This document shows, in pieces, positions 8,185 to 15,759 of a stretch of 64,000 nucleotides of DNA. Position 1 is the first letter of the stretch; the number at the start of each line of letters is the position of its first letter. This DNA comes from Flagellimonas algicola. Its GTDB lineage: Bacteria > Bacteroidota > Bacteroidia > Flavobacteriales > Flavobacteriaceae. The translations under genes were made by a program, and so were the position numbers. The notes below the pieces were generated by a model. The model made no database searches. It had not been told where the DNA came from and saw only the letters and a list, made by a program, of their open reading frames with translations. The stretch covers positions 992,001-1,056,000 of the forward strand of contig NZ_VCNI01000002.1 of NCBI RefSeq assembly GCF_005937185.1, read 5' to 3'.

Positions 8185-8754
8185 ATGGCAAGCTTGCTTA
8201 TCACTTCCGAAAACCAGATTCAGCGTTTGAACCATATAATCAATAAGGTAAAAGAGCTTCAAGAATTGGAGACGGCTCAATTGACCTCTCCGCCCCATGC
8301 AAAATCATGGAATGTTGTTGAGGTCATTGAACATTTAAACATTGCCTATGGGATTTATATGCCCAAACTGGATGAAGCTTTTTCCAAAATGCCGAGCCTT
8401 GATGCTGCCCCAAACGAATTTAAGGCCAGAACATGGCAGAAAATTGTGATTGCAGGGCAACGGCCCAAAAATGGAAAGCGAAAATGGAAAATGAAAACCC
8501 TAAAACGTTTTGAGCCTTTGTTGGACAAGGAAACACTGACCCAAGAAAAAATTGATGCTGTTTTTGAAAACTTTTTTACCCGCCATGCCCACCTTAAAGA
8601 GGCCATTCTTAAAAGTAGAAACAAGGACGTGAAGGAAGTAAAGATCACCTCGGCCGTTGGGCCTATTGTGAACTTTTATTTGCCAGAATGTTTTGAGTTT
8701 TTGCTCTGCCATATGGAACGACATATGGTCCAGATTGATGAGATTTTGGGGTAG
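8185..8754 (+). CDS. DinB-like four-helix protein
   Basis: A 189-residue helical protein with DinB/YfiT-fold features: 'SWNVVEVIEHLNIAYGIY' (first His of the metal site), a helix with 'FFTRHAHLKEAIL', and 'CHMERHMVQIDEIL' near the C-terminus supplying two further His residues. DinB-fold proteins bind a divalent metal with three His and include thiol-dependent transferases and hydrolases; no specific reaction can be assigned. It follows the repeat-rich intergenic stretch and appears to be transcribed alone. Confidence 0.75.
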   Translation: MASLLITSENQIQRLNHIINKVKELQELETAQLTSPPHAKSWNVVEVIEHLNIAYGIYMPKLDEAFSKMPSLDAAPNEFKARTWQKIVIAGQRPKNGKRKWKMKTLKRFEPLLDKETLTQEKIDAVFENFFTRHAHLKEAILKSRNKDVKEVKITSAVGPIVNFYLPECFEFLLCHMERHMVQIDEILG

Positions 8755-8767
8755 CGCAAAACCACAA

Positions 8768-8783
8768 CCTGCGTGCCGGCAGG
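8768..8783. repeat. small CCTGC..GGCAGG palindromic repeat
   Basis: CCTGCGTGCCGGCAGG lies between two convergent genes. GC-rich palindromes built on CCTGC/GCAGG are dispersed in flavobacterial intergenic regions; here it could also act as a weak terminator. Confidence 0.45.
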
Positions 8784-8817
8784 TAGGTGAATTATAGCCA
8801 TTGTTGCCAGCTGGTTT

Positions 8818-9522
8818 TTATTCAATTTTTCTATAATATGTTTTTTTCTGTCCTAAAAACCCAACTTCGGGTTCAAAGGTCAAAGGGTATAATTTTCCAC
8901 CTTTTAAAATGAAAGCTTTTGTCATCCATTCCGTTATTGCCAAATCTCCGTTTTCCTCACTTTCAGACGCAAAAATTTCAATATAGTTTTTGTCAGTTTT
9001 TGGTCTGAAAATAGAGTCAGTTAATTTTAGCATTGGTTCGCTATTTTTCAATTTAATTTGAAAGATATCTTTAATTTCTATTTTCTCGACTTTGGTTTTG
9101 GGAATTAAAATCATTCCATTTTCATTTGTTTCAATGTATTTTCCATCGTTAATTGAAATGCACCAATGTAATCGGTCAATATCTACTTTTTCTTTAGGTG
9201 AAAGTCTTTGAAGTGAGATTTGAATTTTTGTCGAATCAGGATTTTTATAATTTTCTTCAATAATTTTTGATTCCGATGCAAAAAGAACTTTGTCAGGATT
9301 GAGTTTTAACGTGTCTCCAGTTTTCATATAAGTTCCAGTCAGTGTTCCGCTACCTAAAATGTCTTGGTGGTATTTATATTGAAAAGTTCCATCTTTTTTG
9401 AATTCATAAACAAAACAGTTTGGTCCAAATTCACAAATGTTATGTTTGAACTTTCCATTAATTTGAGCAATTGAACTCAATGAAATGAACAATGTCAATA
9501 TGTTCAGTAGTGTTTTTTTCAA
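8818..9522 (-). CDS. secreted protein of unknown function, AT-rich
   Basis: A 234-residue protein I do not recognise. It starts MKKTLLNILTLFISLSSIAQ, a signal peptide of the Bacteroidota type with probable cleavage after SIAQ. The mature part is beta-rich with a 'GTLTGTYMKTGDTLKLNPD' segment of the kind seen in lipocalin-like or META-like barrels (a 'G.y...gdtl.l' strand pair), and only three cysteines, one pair near the mature N-terminus. Codon use is visibly more AT-rich than its neighbours (many aaa, att, gaa), and it sits amid dispersed repeats, so horizontal acquisition is plausible. No partner gene is adjacent. Confidence 0.7.
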   Translation of the reverse strand: MKKTLLNILTLFISLSSIAQINGKFKHNICEFGPNCFVYEFKKDGTFQYKYHQDILGSGTLTGTYMKTGDTLKLNPDKVLFASESKIIEENYKNPDSTKIQISLQRLSPKEKVDIDRLHWCISINDGKYIETNENGMILIPKTKVEKIEIKDIFQIKLKNSEPMLKLTDSIFRPKTDKNYIEIFASESEENGDLAITEWMTKAFILKGGKLYPLTFEPEVGFLGQKKTYYRKIE

Positions 9523-9790
9523 CTTGCTGGTAACGTTTAAGATATTGCTTGTTTTAACGACTTGTATCCTACGATAAGTGAAGTTACCCCTTTTTGACCT
9601 AAAAATCCCACCATTTTATTTTAAGCCGTATCTTTAAAGTGCGAAACGTATTATTGCAGATGCCTATAACTATGGTCGAACTAGATATGGTATAGGTAAA
9701 TGGATACAAACCCCAGGACTGTGCAAGGCAATACCTTTACACATTCTACAATTCCATTTCCTTTTTGTTTAACTTTTTAATCACCTTATT

Positions 9791-10063
9791 ATGAGAAACG
9801 GTGAAGACGATCAGCGGTGTCCCAAATGCAATTCGCCAATGACTTCGAATGATACACGGCACGTATCAAAACTTACCCCCGCACAAGTAGAACTGTTACA
9901 GTATGTAGATGCCCTGGATGGGCCCAATAGGGTTAAGGCCCTAAAATGGGTTCACGATGTGGTGGTCTACGACTCCAACGAACCCTTGTACTGTGAGGAA
10001 AAAGAGGCGCTGTACCAAGTAAAGGTGCTTTGGCAACTTATTGAAGAGACTTTTAAGAAGTAA
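9791..10063 (+). CDS. small conserved-looking protein with a CxxC knuckle
   Basis: A 90-residue cytoplasmic protein: an N-terminal 'QRCPKCNSPM' zinc-knuckle half, a linker, then two helices ('TPAQVELLQYVDALDGPNRVKALKWVHDVVVYD' and 'EEKEALYQVKVLWQLIEETF'). Only one CxxC is present, so any zinc site would need another ligand (a lone Cys occurs near residue 68) or dimerisation. A-rich sequence and a TTTTTAATCACC tract precede the ATG. I do not recognise a family and assign no function. Confidence 0.55.
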   Translation: MRNGEDDQRCPKCNSPMTSNDTRHVSKLTPAQVELLQYVDALDGPNRVKALKWVHDVVVYDSNEPLYCEEKEALYQVKVLWQLIEETFKK

Positions 10064-10211
10064 TGCTGAACTTTCATTGTGGGCTTGCCAAATTTGTGGT
10101 AGGCACGAGGTGTCTGGCATCTGATTTCTGACCTCCAATATGGGATATCAGAATGCAGATGTCAGATGAATCACAAACCCTTAGTACTTTTAGGGTAAAT
10201 ATCCCTTGTTT

Positions 10212-10796
10212 ATGGATGAAGCCTCATTTACCCAACTAAAAGCGTTCTTTCCCCAAGTACAATTTACTACTGAAGAGGAGAATCACTTTAGGTCCTTGTG
10301 GTCGGTAAAGACGTTTAACCAATACGACCTCATCACCGAAGCGGGGAATATTGAACGCTATTTCTATTTTGTGCTGGAAGGGGTACAAGCGATCTACATT
10401 CTTAACGAAAAAGGGGAGAAAGTGGTGCTGGGCTTTTCGTATTCGGGAAGTCCTTCTGGAGCGTTTGATTCGTTCATCAAAAAACAAGCTTCGGATACTT
10501 TTTTGGAGGCCTTAAAACCTTCAAAAATGCTGGCGATTTCCTATGAAGATTATCAAAGCTTGTTTGAAGAACACCCTGCTTTTTATGAGTGGGGACATCA
10601 GTTTTTTCAAAATATTCTGTTTGGGCGACTTCATAGGGAAGTGGAGCTTTTGACCTTATCCGCAGAGCAACGGTATAAAACCTTTATGCAACGCTGCCCA
10701 GATGAGCTTAAGGTAATTCCCCAGAAGTATTTGGCCTCCTACCTCAACATGAAACCAGAGACTTTTAGTCGGTTGCGGTCATGTACTTCCTATTGA
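10212..10796 (+). CDS. Crp/Fnr family transcription regulator, C-terminus cut short
   Basis: A 194-residue regulator: an N-terminal cyclic-nucleotide-type barrel ('FNQYDLITEAGNIERYFYFVLEGVQAIY', 'GFSYSGSPSGAFDSF') and a C-terminal winged HTH ('YKTFMQRCPDELKVIPQKYLASYLNMKPETFSRLR'). Proteins of this Bacteroidota subgroup usually run on after 'ETFSRLR' with a few basic residues; here the reading changes to SCTSY and stops 4 bases before a palindromic element, suggesting the element's insertion altered the extreme C-terminus. The HTH itself is intact. The ATG is preferred to a TTG two codons upstream. The family typically acts without a known ligand; targets unknown. Confidence 0.82.
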   Translation: MDEASFTQLKAFFPQVQFTTEEENHFRSLWSVKTFNQYDLITEAGNIERYFYFVLEGVQAIYILNEKGEKVVLGFSYSGSPSGAFDSFIKKQASDTFLEALKPSKMLAISYEDYQSLFEEHPAFYEWGHQFFQNILFGRLHREVELLTLSAEQRYKTFMQRCPDELKVIPQKYLASYLNMKPETFSRLRSCTSY

Positions 10797-10800
10797 AAGT

Positions 10801-10975
10801 TGGCGTCAGTTCGAGTAAAATTCTTAGTTGCTGAGCGTACGCGTGTCGCTGAAGCTTTAGCGTAAGCATAGGTGAAGTAATAAGAATTTTGTATCGAGAA
10901 CGAGTTATGATGCGATAAATTCTCGATACAAATTTCACTCATTTCATGAATGAAATTCACTCGAATTGACGTTTT
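10801..10975. repeat. palindromic MITE-like element
   Basis: About 170 bp with terminal inverted repeats CGTCAGTTCGAGT and ACTCGAATTGACG (12 of 13 matched as reverse complements) and nested internal arms: AAAATTCTTA with TAAGAATTTT, GTATCGAGAA with TTCTCGATAC, and a GCTGAAGCTTTAGC core. It lies between the Crp/Fnr gene and the convergent glycosylase gene, could fold as a long cruciform, and may act as a bidirectional terminator. No coding capacity. Confidence 0.75.
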
Positions 10976-10981
10976 GACTTG

Positions 10982-11563
10982 TTAATTGCCAGAAGTTAGT
11001 TGTTTTGCTATCTGTTCCTGAAACTCAGGAATCACCTCCTTTTCAAACCAAGGGTTCTTGCTCAACCAAAATCGGTTTCTGGGGGAAGGATGCGGCAATA
11101 CAAAATATTCAGGAGCGTAGTTGCCAAAATTCCGAACCGTTTCCGTCAAGTTTTTTTCCATTCGATTTCCCAAATAATGGCGCTGCGAGTACTGGCCAAT
11201 CAAAATCGTCAATTTTAAGTTGGGCATCTTATCTAAAAGCTGTTGGTGCCATTGGGGAGCACATTCGGGTCGTGGGGGCAGATCCCCTGATTTTCCTTTT
11301 CCAGGATAACAAAAACCCATGGGCATCTGGGCTATTTGGGTTTCATCATAAAAAGTCTCATCCGAAACGCCCATCCATTTTCGGAGTTGTTTGCCACTTG
11401 GATCATCCCAGGGAATTCCTGTTGCATGCACTTTTGTTCCTGGCGCATGACCGATAATAAGGATTTTGGCATTGGGGTGTGCAGCAACGATAGGTCTAGG
11501 CCCCAAAGGAAGGTAGGCCTTGCAAATTTCACACTTGCGGATTTTAATTAGTAGTTCTTTCAT
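10982..11563 (-). CDS. uracil-DNA glycosylase family protein, Fe-S type
   Basis: A 193-residue member of the UDG superfamily: 'ILIIGHAPGTKVHATGIPWDDPSGKQLRKWMG' is the family's active-site block (normally G-x-A-P-G...G.PF.G.sG), and 'VLPHPSPRNRFW' is motif 2 (HPSP). Four cysteines are arranged C-x2-C near the N-terminus ('KCEICKAYLP') and C-x15-C in the middle, the pattern that holds a 4Fe-4S cluster in family 4/5 glycosylases. Such enzymes remove uracil from DNA, but the specificity here is not proven. The chosen ATG gives MKELLIKIRKCEIC; the extra 17 codons upstream are unlike the family. It is convergent with the Crp/Fnr gene across the palindromic element. Confidence 0.8.
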   Translation of the reverse strand: MKELLIKIRKCEICKAYLPLGPRPIVAAHPNAKILIIGHAPGTKVHATGIPWDDPSGKQLRKWMGVSDETFYDETQIAQMPMGFCYPGKGKSGDLPPRPECAPQWHQQLLDKMPNLKLTILIGQYSQRHYLGNRMEKNLTETVRNFGNYAPEYFVLPHPSPRNRFWLSKNPWFEKEVIPEFQEQIAKQLTSGN

Positions 11564-11675
11564 AAGGTTACATTGAATATACCTAAAAAGAGGAATGCCC
11601 CAACTAAATGTCAAGGCAATCCTTCATCACACAACCCATCACAAATACTCCCATGTATTTGAATTTCAAGACGGT

Positions 11676-12029
11676 TTAATTACTCACTTCAGGCTTGTGC
11701 AGGCTCACCACAATTAACACGGCAATCCCATTGATCCAATAATAATATCCATCCAACCCTTCAAAGGACAGCACAAAAGGAGCCAAGATAAACACCACGG
11801 CAACCAAAAAATCTACCAATAGGTGATACTTATATGGAATTACGCGAAATACGCCCAAATGATGATCTGTCAGCAAGGTCAAGGCTAAGGCCGCAACACC
11901 CACCACAACGGAGAGTTGCAGTGCCAAGGGATTGGAGCTTCCCAAGCCCAGCAAAAAGGGTAATACCATCAATGCAATTGCAACCGGATAGTCCAAAAAT
12001 GCATGTATTCTTTTTGTTACGAACTTCAT
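11676..12029 (-). CDS. small four-TM membrane protein (SPW-like)
   Basis: A 117-residue inner-membrane protein with four hydrophobic segments (about 13-28, 36-53, 67-87, 94-109) and the start 'MKFVTKRIHAFLDYPVAIALMVLPFLLGL'. The repeated two-helix layout and 'HAFLDY' are seen in small SPW-repeat-like/DUF membrane proteins of Bacteroidota. No enzymatic residues are apparent. It begins only 4 bases after the stop of the YHS-domain gene and is almost certainly cotranscribed with it. Confidence 0.65.
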   Translation of the reverse strand: MKFVTKRIHAFLDYPVAIALMVLPFLLGLGSSNPLALQLSVVVGVAALALTLLTDHHLGVFRVIPYKYHLLVDFLVAVVFILAPFVLSFEGLDGYYYWINGIAVLIVVSLHKPEVSN

Positions 12030-12033
12030 GATT

Positions 12034-12507
12034 CTAATTATAGGTTTTACTTAGCTGCTTCCAGTTGGCATCCGCTGCACCCTTTAGCTTGCCATGGTTG
12101 TTTTCTGCCAGCCATAGTTGCTTGGCATCCAATTCCACATTGTTCAAAAACAAGTAATATTTGCCATCCTTCACCATAAATTTGTTGGGATCTACTCTAA
12201 ACTTTGCTCCTGCATAAACTCCAAAGGCACAGTATCCGCCATATTGTGGCATGTACCTTTCTGGATTCTTGTCAAAAGTTTTCTTTTGCTCCTGGGAAGT
12301 GAAATAATACGCCACCTTTTTGTATTCGGATTTGTAGGCTTTGTTCCCTATCTGTGCCAATCCCAAATCCAAGTAGGATACCGGGCTGTAGCCCGCAAGT
12401 GCAATATTGCTGTTGTCAATGTTGTTCGCTTTTTTGTCCTGTCCAAATGCTATGGAACCCATTGCGAAAGCAAAAATTAGTACTGTTGTTTTAATTGTAT
12501 TTTTCAT
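12034..12507 (-). CDS. secreted YHS domain-containing protein
   Basis: A 157-residue protein with a signal peptide (MKNTIKTTVLIFAFAMGSIAFGQ, cleavage near FGQ). The mature part has the YHS signature: 'IALAGYSPVSYLDLG', 'YKSEYKKVAYYFTSQEQKKTFDKNPERYMPQYGGYCAFGVYAG'. Such proteins resemble a family of periplasmic or lipoprotein YHS domains proposed to bind metals (copper in related proteins). It is first of a two-gene unit with the small membrane protein. The role is unproven; the domain call is firm. Confidence 0.85.
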   Translation of the reverse strand: MKNTIKTTVLIFAFAMGSIAFGQDKKANNIDNSNIALAGYSPVSYLDLGLAQIGNKAYKSEYKKVAYYFTSQEQKKTFDKNPERYMPQYGGYCAFGVYAGAKFRVDPNKFMVKDGKYYLFLNNVELDAKQLWLAENNHGKLKGAADANWKQLSKTYN

Positions 12508-12752
12508 CTTTTTGTTTTTAATAATTGTCTTAATTGTTTTTTAATTCTGATTAATCGAGGCAAGCATCGGCATTGCCTATTTAAGGTACCTTTAAGCTTG
12601 GGTTTCCAAAACAGTTGGTATCTTCATGATCTACATATGATACAGTTGATGTTATCCATTGCGCTCGCGTAAAAAGAGCACCAAAATCGAACCTTTTCTG
12701 GTTTAACAATCGGTCACGGCGTGTAGTGCTGGTGGAATACATCTCAACTTCA

Positions 12753-13106
12753 TTATTGTGCGTTAAAGTATTCTTCCTGAACTACTTCTCCGTTCTCGTT
12801 CCAGATACGTCGAATGATTTCGTGCCAGTAAATTTTACTGTCATCTTTCATGTTGAAGTCAAAAGTGAATTCAGAAGCCGATACATTTCCATCCACAATA
12901 GTGTGGTGATGTGTAATGCCGTTCACTTGGGCAATTGCTCCTGCAAAGCCCTCCATTTTTTCAACCATTTGTTGTTTGTTGGTGGTTGCAACACCATTGT
13001 AATCCGATGTGGTGGCATCCTCAGAAAAGTATTGCTTTACCGCATCTACAATAGCACCTTTGGCAACAACACTGTCCATTTCTGTGGCTAATGATTTAAT
13101 ATCCAT
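12753..13106 (-). CDS. SnoaL/NTF2-like protein
   Basis: A 117-residue NTF2-fold protein: a helical start 'DIKSLATEMDSVVAKGAIVDAVKQYFSEDATTSDYNG', then strands 'ITHHHTIVDGNVSASEFTFDFNMKDDSKIYWHEIIRRIWNENGEVVQEEYFN'. These domains act as small hydrolases, isomerases or mere ligand binders; no catalytic assignment is possible. It lies downstream of the AraC gene on the same strand, about 90 bases away, so the AraC protein could control it. Confidence 0.75.
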   Translation of the reverse strand: MDIKSLATEMDSVVAKGAIVDAVKQYFSEDATTSDYNGVATTNKQQMVEKMEGFAGAIAQVNGITHHHTIVDGNVSASEFTFDFNMKDDSKIYWHEIIRRIWNENGEVVQEEYFNAQ

Positions 13107-13198
13107 TGCTTTTATTTTTAATGATTAAACAAATTTTAGTTTGTAATTACATTGCAAATTTCAGCATGGAATGGTCCTAAAGACCTACAAAAAAGACG

Positions 13199-14251
13199 CT
13201 AAGAATTGTACTTTTTGATTCGGTAATCAGAAGGTGTGGTACCTGTGTATTTTTTAAAGAAGTGCGAAAAGTGGTTGGCTTCCTCAAAGCCCAATGTGAA
13301 GGCCACCTCATTTACGGGTGCGTCTTGGGCAAGCATTTTTTTTGAGGTGGAAATCAGCTCGTTTCTTATGAGCTGACCTAGGGAAATATTCATTTTTGCC
13401 CTTGTTTTTTTGGAAAGTGCTTTGACCGAAAGGTGCATCTTGTCTGCGTAGAATCCTAGCGATCGTTCCTCTTTGTGGTGGTGTTGCAAAAGATGGGTAA
13501 GGTCTTCTATGAAGAGATCTTTTCGGTTAAAATCAAAGTGTTCCCTAAAATCGGAGGGGTTTTGACCAGTGCTTTTTTTGAAAACACGATTAAAGTAAGC
13601 TGGATCCTTGAATCCCATATTATAAGAAACCTCCTGAATGCTTTTTTCGGTAAAAGCAATGTCCTTTTTGCTCTCCGTAAGCCATTTGTTGGCCAACATG
13701 GTCTTTATGGTGATTCCCAGTTTGTCCTTGACAAGAGCTTGGGCATTGAACCCATTATCTTGAATTAAGGCCACCAAATCCCTATTGGTCAAATGGTTCT
13801 GAAATTCTTGGTCCACCACTTCCTTAATGTCAAAAATAACCTGGTATTCATTCTGACTGGCGTTAAAGGGATTTTGCCAATACCACTGCTTTAATGAAAC
13901 GTCTATGATTCCTTTGGTGTTTTCTGCAAAAACAGTGGTGGATAGATACTTTTGGCATTCATCGCATTCATTAAAGTTGATGTACCCCAAGGAAATGAGG
14001 TGCTTGAACAGCACCCTGAACTCTTGGTTTTCAAAAATCTCTTGATTGGGAAATTCTATCGTTCTCACCACAAAGTCCCCAGATAGGAATTTAATGTATT
14101 GCCCTTTTTCCAGATAGATGGCCTTGTCTTGCCAATTATTGTAATTTTTAAAGTCCACCTGAATGCTCCCAGAACCTGATAAAATATGGAAGAGGGTATA
14201 CTGGTTGATGAAGTATACCTTGTTTATTTCAGGAATGAGTTTTTGAACCAT
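13199..14251 (-). CDS. AraC family regulator with two successive HTH domains
   Basis: A 350-residue regulator. Residues about 1-85 look like a cupin-type sensor ('YTLFHILSGSGSIQVDFKN', 'AIYLEKGQYIKFLSGD'). Two full AraC-type HTH domains follow: one at about 150-240, ending 'SIQEVSYNMGFKDPAYFNRVFKKSTGQNPSDFRE', and one at about 255-348, ending 'VNEVAFTLGFEEANHFSHFFKKYTGTTPSDYR'. Typical AraC proteins have one such domain. The first starts with an abnormal recognition half ('NRDLVALIQDNGFNAQALVKDKLG'). It lies between the nitronate monooxygenase operon and a SnoaL gene, both on its strand and candidates for control. Confidence 0.85.
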   Translation of the reverse strand: MVQKLIPEINKVYFINQYTLFHILSGSGSIQVDFKNYNNWQDKAIYLEKGQYIKFLSGDFVVRTIEFPNQEIFENQEFRVLFKHLISLGYINFNECDECQKYLSTTVFAENTKGIIDVSLKQWYWQNPFNASQNEYQVIFDIKEVVDQEFQNHLTNRDLVALIQDNGFNAQALVKDKLGITIKTMLANKWLTESKKDIAFTEKSIQEVSYNMGFKDPAYFNRVFKKSTGQNPSDFREHFDFNRKDLFIEDLTHLLQHHHKEERSLGFYADKMHLSVKALSKKTRAKMNISLGQLIRNELISTSKKMLAQDAPVNEVAFTLGFEEANHFSHFFKKYTGTTPSDYRIKKYNS

Positions 14252-14329
14252 GGTTGGGCGGCTGTCCTATTTAGGTCGCAAATGGGGTTGCTAACTAACG
14301 ATGTTGCACCAATTTCAGCCGTCGCCCGA

Positions 14330-15391
14330 TCAGGACACATTAAGCTCATTTACCAAGGAAATGAACAACTCCCCTGCACTTTTGTGTCTAAGAATTTCCG
14401 TTGGTTGTCCTGCCCAAAATGCCATTAAATCCATTTTTCCGCTTTCTGCATACTTTTTACGAAGGGGAGCTAAAAAAGAACTCTGTAGTGGATAGGGAGC
14501 ACCTTTGGTGTTCACATTATCCGCAACAAAAGGGGATTTAATCACCCTGCCATACCGTCCTGTAAAAACTTTGGTCAATGTGGTTTCATATCCGGTCCTG
14601 GAAAACAGCTGATTCTTATGAACGCCACTGGCGCCGGATTCCTCAGTGGCCAAAAACACCGTTCCCAGTTGCACTCCAGAGGCACCTAGGGCAAACATTT
14701 TTATGATATCCTTGGATGTGGTGATTCCTCCCGCAGCGATTACAGGGATTTTTACTTTTTCAAGTGTTTTTGGGAGCAAATCTTGGGTTTCCAAAAAGGA
14801 CTTTGCGTCGGGTTTTAGAAAGGCTGCCCTATGTCCGCCAGCAGCATTTCCTGTGGCCACTACCAAATCTGCCCCTCTTTCTTCAATAAATTGTGCTTCT
14901 TCTACCGTTGTTGCGGTACCGATGATTCTGCTTCCCCCTTTTTTGAACTCCTTGATTACATCGCTATCGGGCATTCCAAAAATAAAGCTGGCCACAGGGG
15001 GTTTGGTTTGGATTACCGCTTCGATTTGATATTCATAATCAGGTCCGTTTGAGGAGACTGTGTCTGGATCTTCCACATTTTCAGCCTTAAATAAAGGCAA
15101 AAACTGTTTTTTTACCGCTGCAAAATCTTCGTTGGTAAAGGTTTTAACGGGGTCGTTTTTTAGGGGCACCCACAAATTCAGGGCATATGGTTTATCCGTT
15201 CTTTTTTGGATTTCCTTGCTCACTTCCATTATCTCTTCAGGCTGATAGGCATTCAATCCAAAAGAACCCATACCTCCCAAATTGGAAACGGTTGAGACCA
15301 GTTTGGCAGTAGAAAATCTACCGCCAAATGGCCCCTGAATTATGGGATATTCAATGTTTAAAAGTTCCGATACTTTGGTCTTATTCCACAT
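14330..15391 (-). CDS. nitronate monooxygenase (NMO / 2-nitropropane dioxygenase family)
   Basis: A 353-residue FMN-dependent TIM barrel: 'NIEYPIIQGPFGGRFSTAKLVSTVSNLGGMGSFG' at the start, 'GADLVVATGNAAGGHRA' carrying the conserved catalytic-type His, 'IPVIAAGGITTSKDIIKMFALGASGVQLGTVFLATEESGAS' for phosphate binding. The family oxidises nitronates such as propionate 3-nitronate; related members are enoyl reductases. It is last in a four-gene minus-strand operon (tautomerase, SDR, SnoaL-like, NMO), its ATG lying 11 bases inside the preceding gene. A TTG two codons upstream is less likely. The operon suggests detoxification or degradation of a small carbonyl or nitro compound. Confidence 0.88.
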   Translation of the reverse strand: MWNKTKVSELLNIEYPIIQGPFGGRFSTAKLVSTVSNLGGMGSFGLNAYQPEEIMEVSKEIQKRTDKPYALNLWVPLKNDPVKTFTNEDFAAVKKQFLPLFKAENVEDPDTVSSNGPDYEYQIEAVIQTKPPVASFIFGMPDSDVIKEFKKGGSRIIGTATTVEEAQFIEERGADLVVATGNAAGGHRAAFLKPDAKSFLETQDLLPKTLEKVKIPVIAAGGITTSKDIIKMFALGASGVQLGTVFLATEESGASGVHKNQLFSRTGYETTLTKVFTGRYGRVIKSPFVADNVNTKGAPYPLQSSFLAPLRKKYAESGKMDLMAFWAGQPTEILRHKSAGELFISLVNELNVS

Positions 15392-15749
15392 GGGCAAACA
15401 ATTTGTTTACAATGGACCATTTTCCATCGGTATAATATAGGGATAGAAAATCGTAGTAGTTGTAACCGAGCATGGGTAAATGCGCTTTGACCACTGCCAA
15501 TCTTCCCATAAGCTCCACGCCCACAATCTCCATTTTAAAATCCTCCTTTAGATCTTTTGGACTTTTCCTTTGCTTCACAGTCTCCAAATACGCATCCAAT
15601 TCCTTTTCGTAGGGTTGCCCTTTGATATCTCCATAAAGCATGGCGTTTTTACTAAAAACACTTCTCAGAAGTTCTACATCGCCTTGGTAAATACCATTGA
15701 AATAATCAGATACGACCGTTTCTATTTCTTTGATACTATTTCCAAACAT
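15381..15749 (-). CDS. SnoaL/NTF2-like (lumazine-binding-like) protein
   Basis: A 122-residue NTF2-fold protein: 'IETVVSDYFNGIYQGDVELLRSVFSKNAMLYGDIKGQPYEKE' followed by 'AVVKAHLPMLGYNYYDFLSLYYTDGKWSIVNKLFAHV'. This matches the 'putative lumazine-binding' subgroup common in Bacteroidota, which is usually encoded beside oxidoreductases. The chosen ATG begins 10 bases after the SDR stop; the longer frame would overlap the SDR gene. Its end overlaps the NMO start by 11 bases, indicating translational coupling. Reaction unknown. Confidence 0.75.
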   Translation of the reverse strand: MFGNSIKEIETVVSDYFNGIYQGDVELLRSVFSKNAMLYGDIKGQPYEKELDAYLETVKQRKSPKDLKEDFKMEIVGVELMGRLAVVKAHLPMLGYNYYDFLSLYYTDGKWSIVNKLFAHVE

Positions 15750-15759
15750 AACCCCTGGT

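Noticed and set aside
10212..10796. Frameshifted or pseudogene Crp/Fnr
   Set aside because: Sensor and HTH are continuous and intact; only the last few residues look unusual, so I kept it as a gene with a trimmed end.
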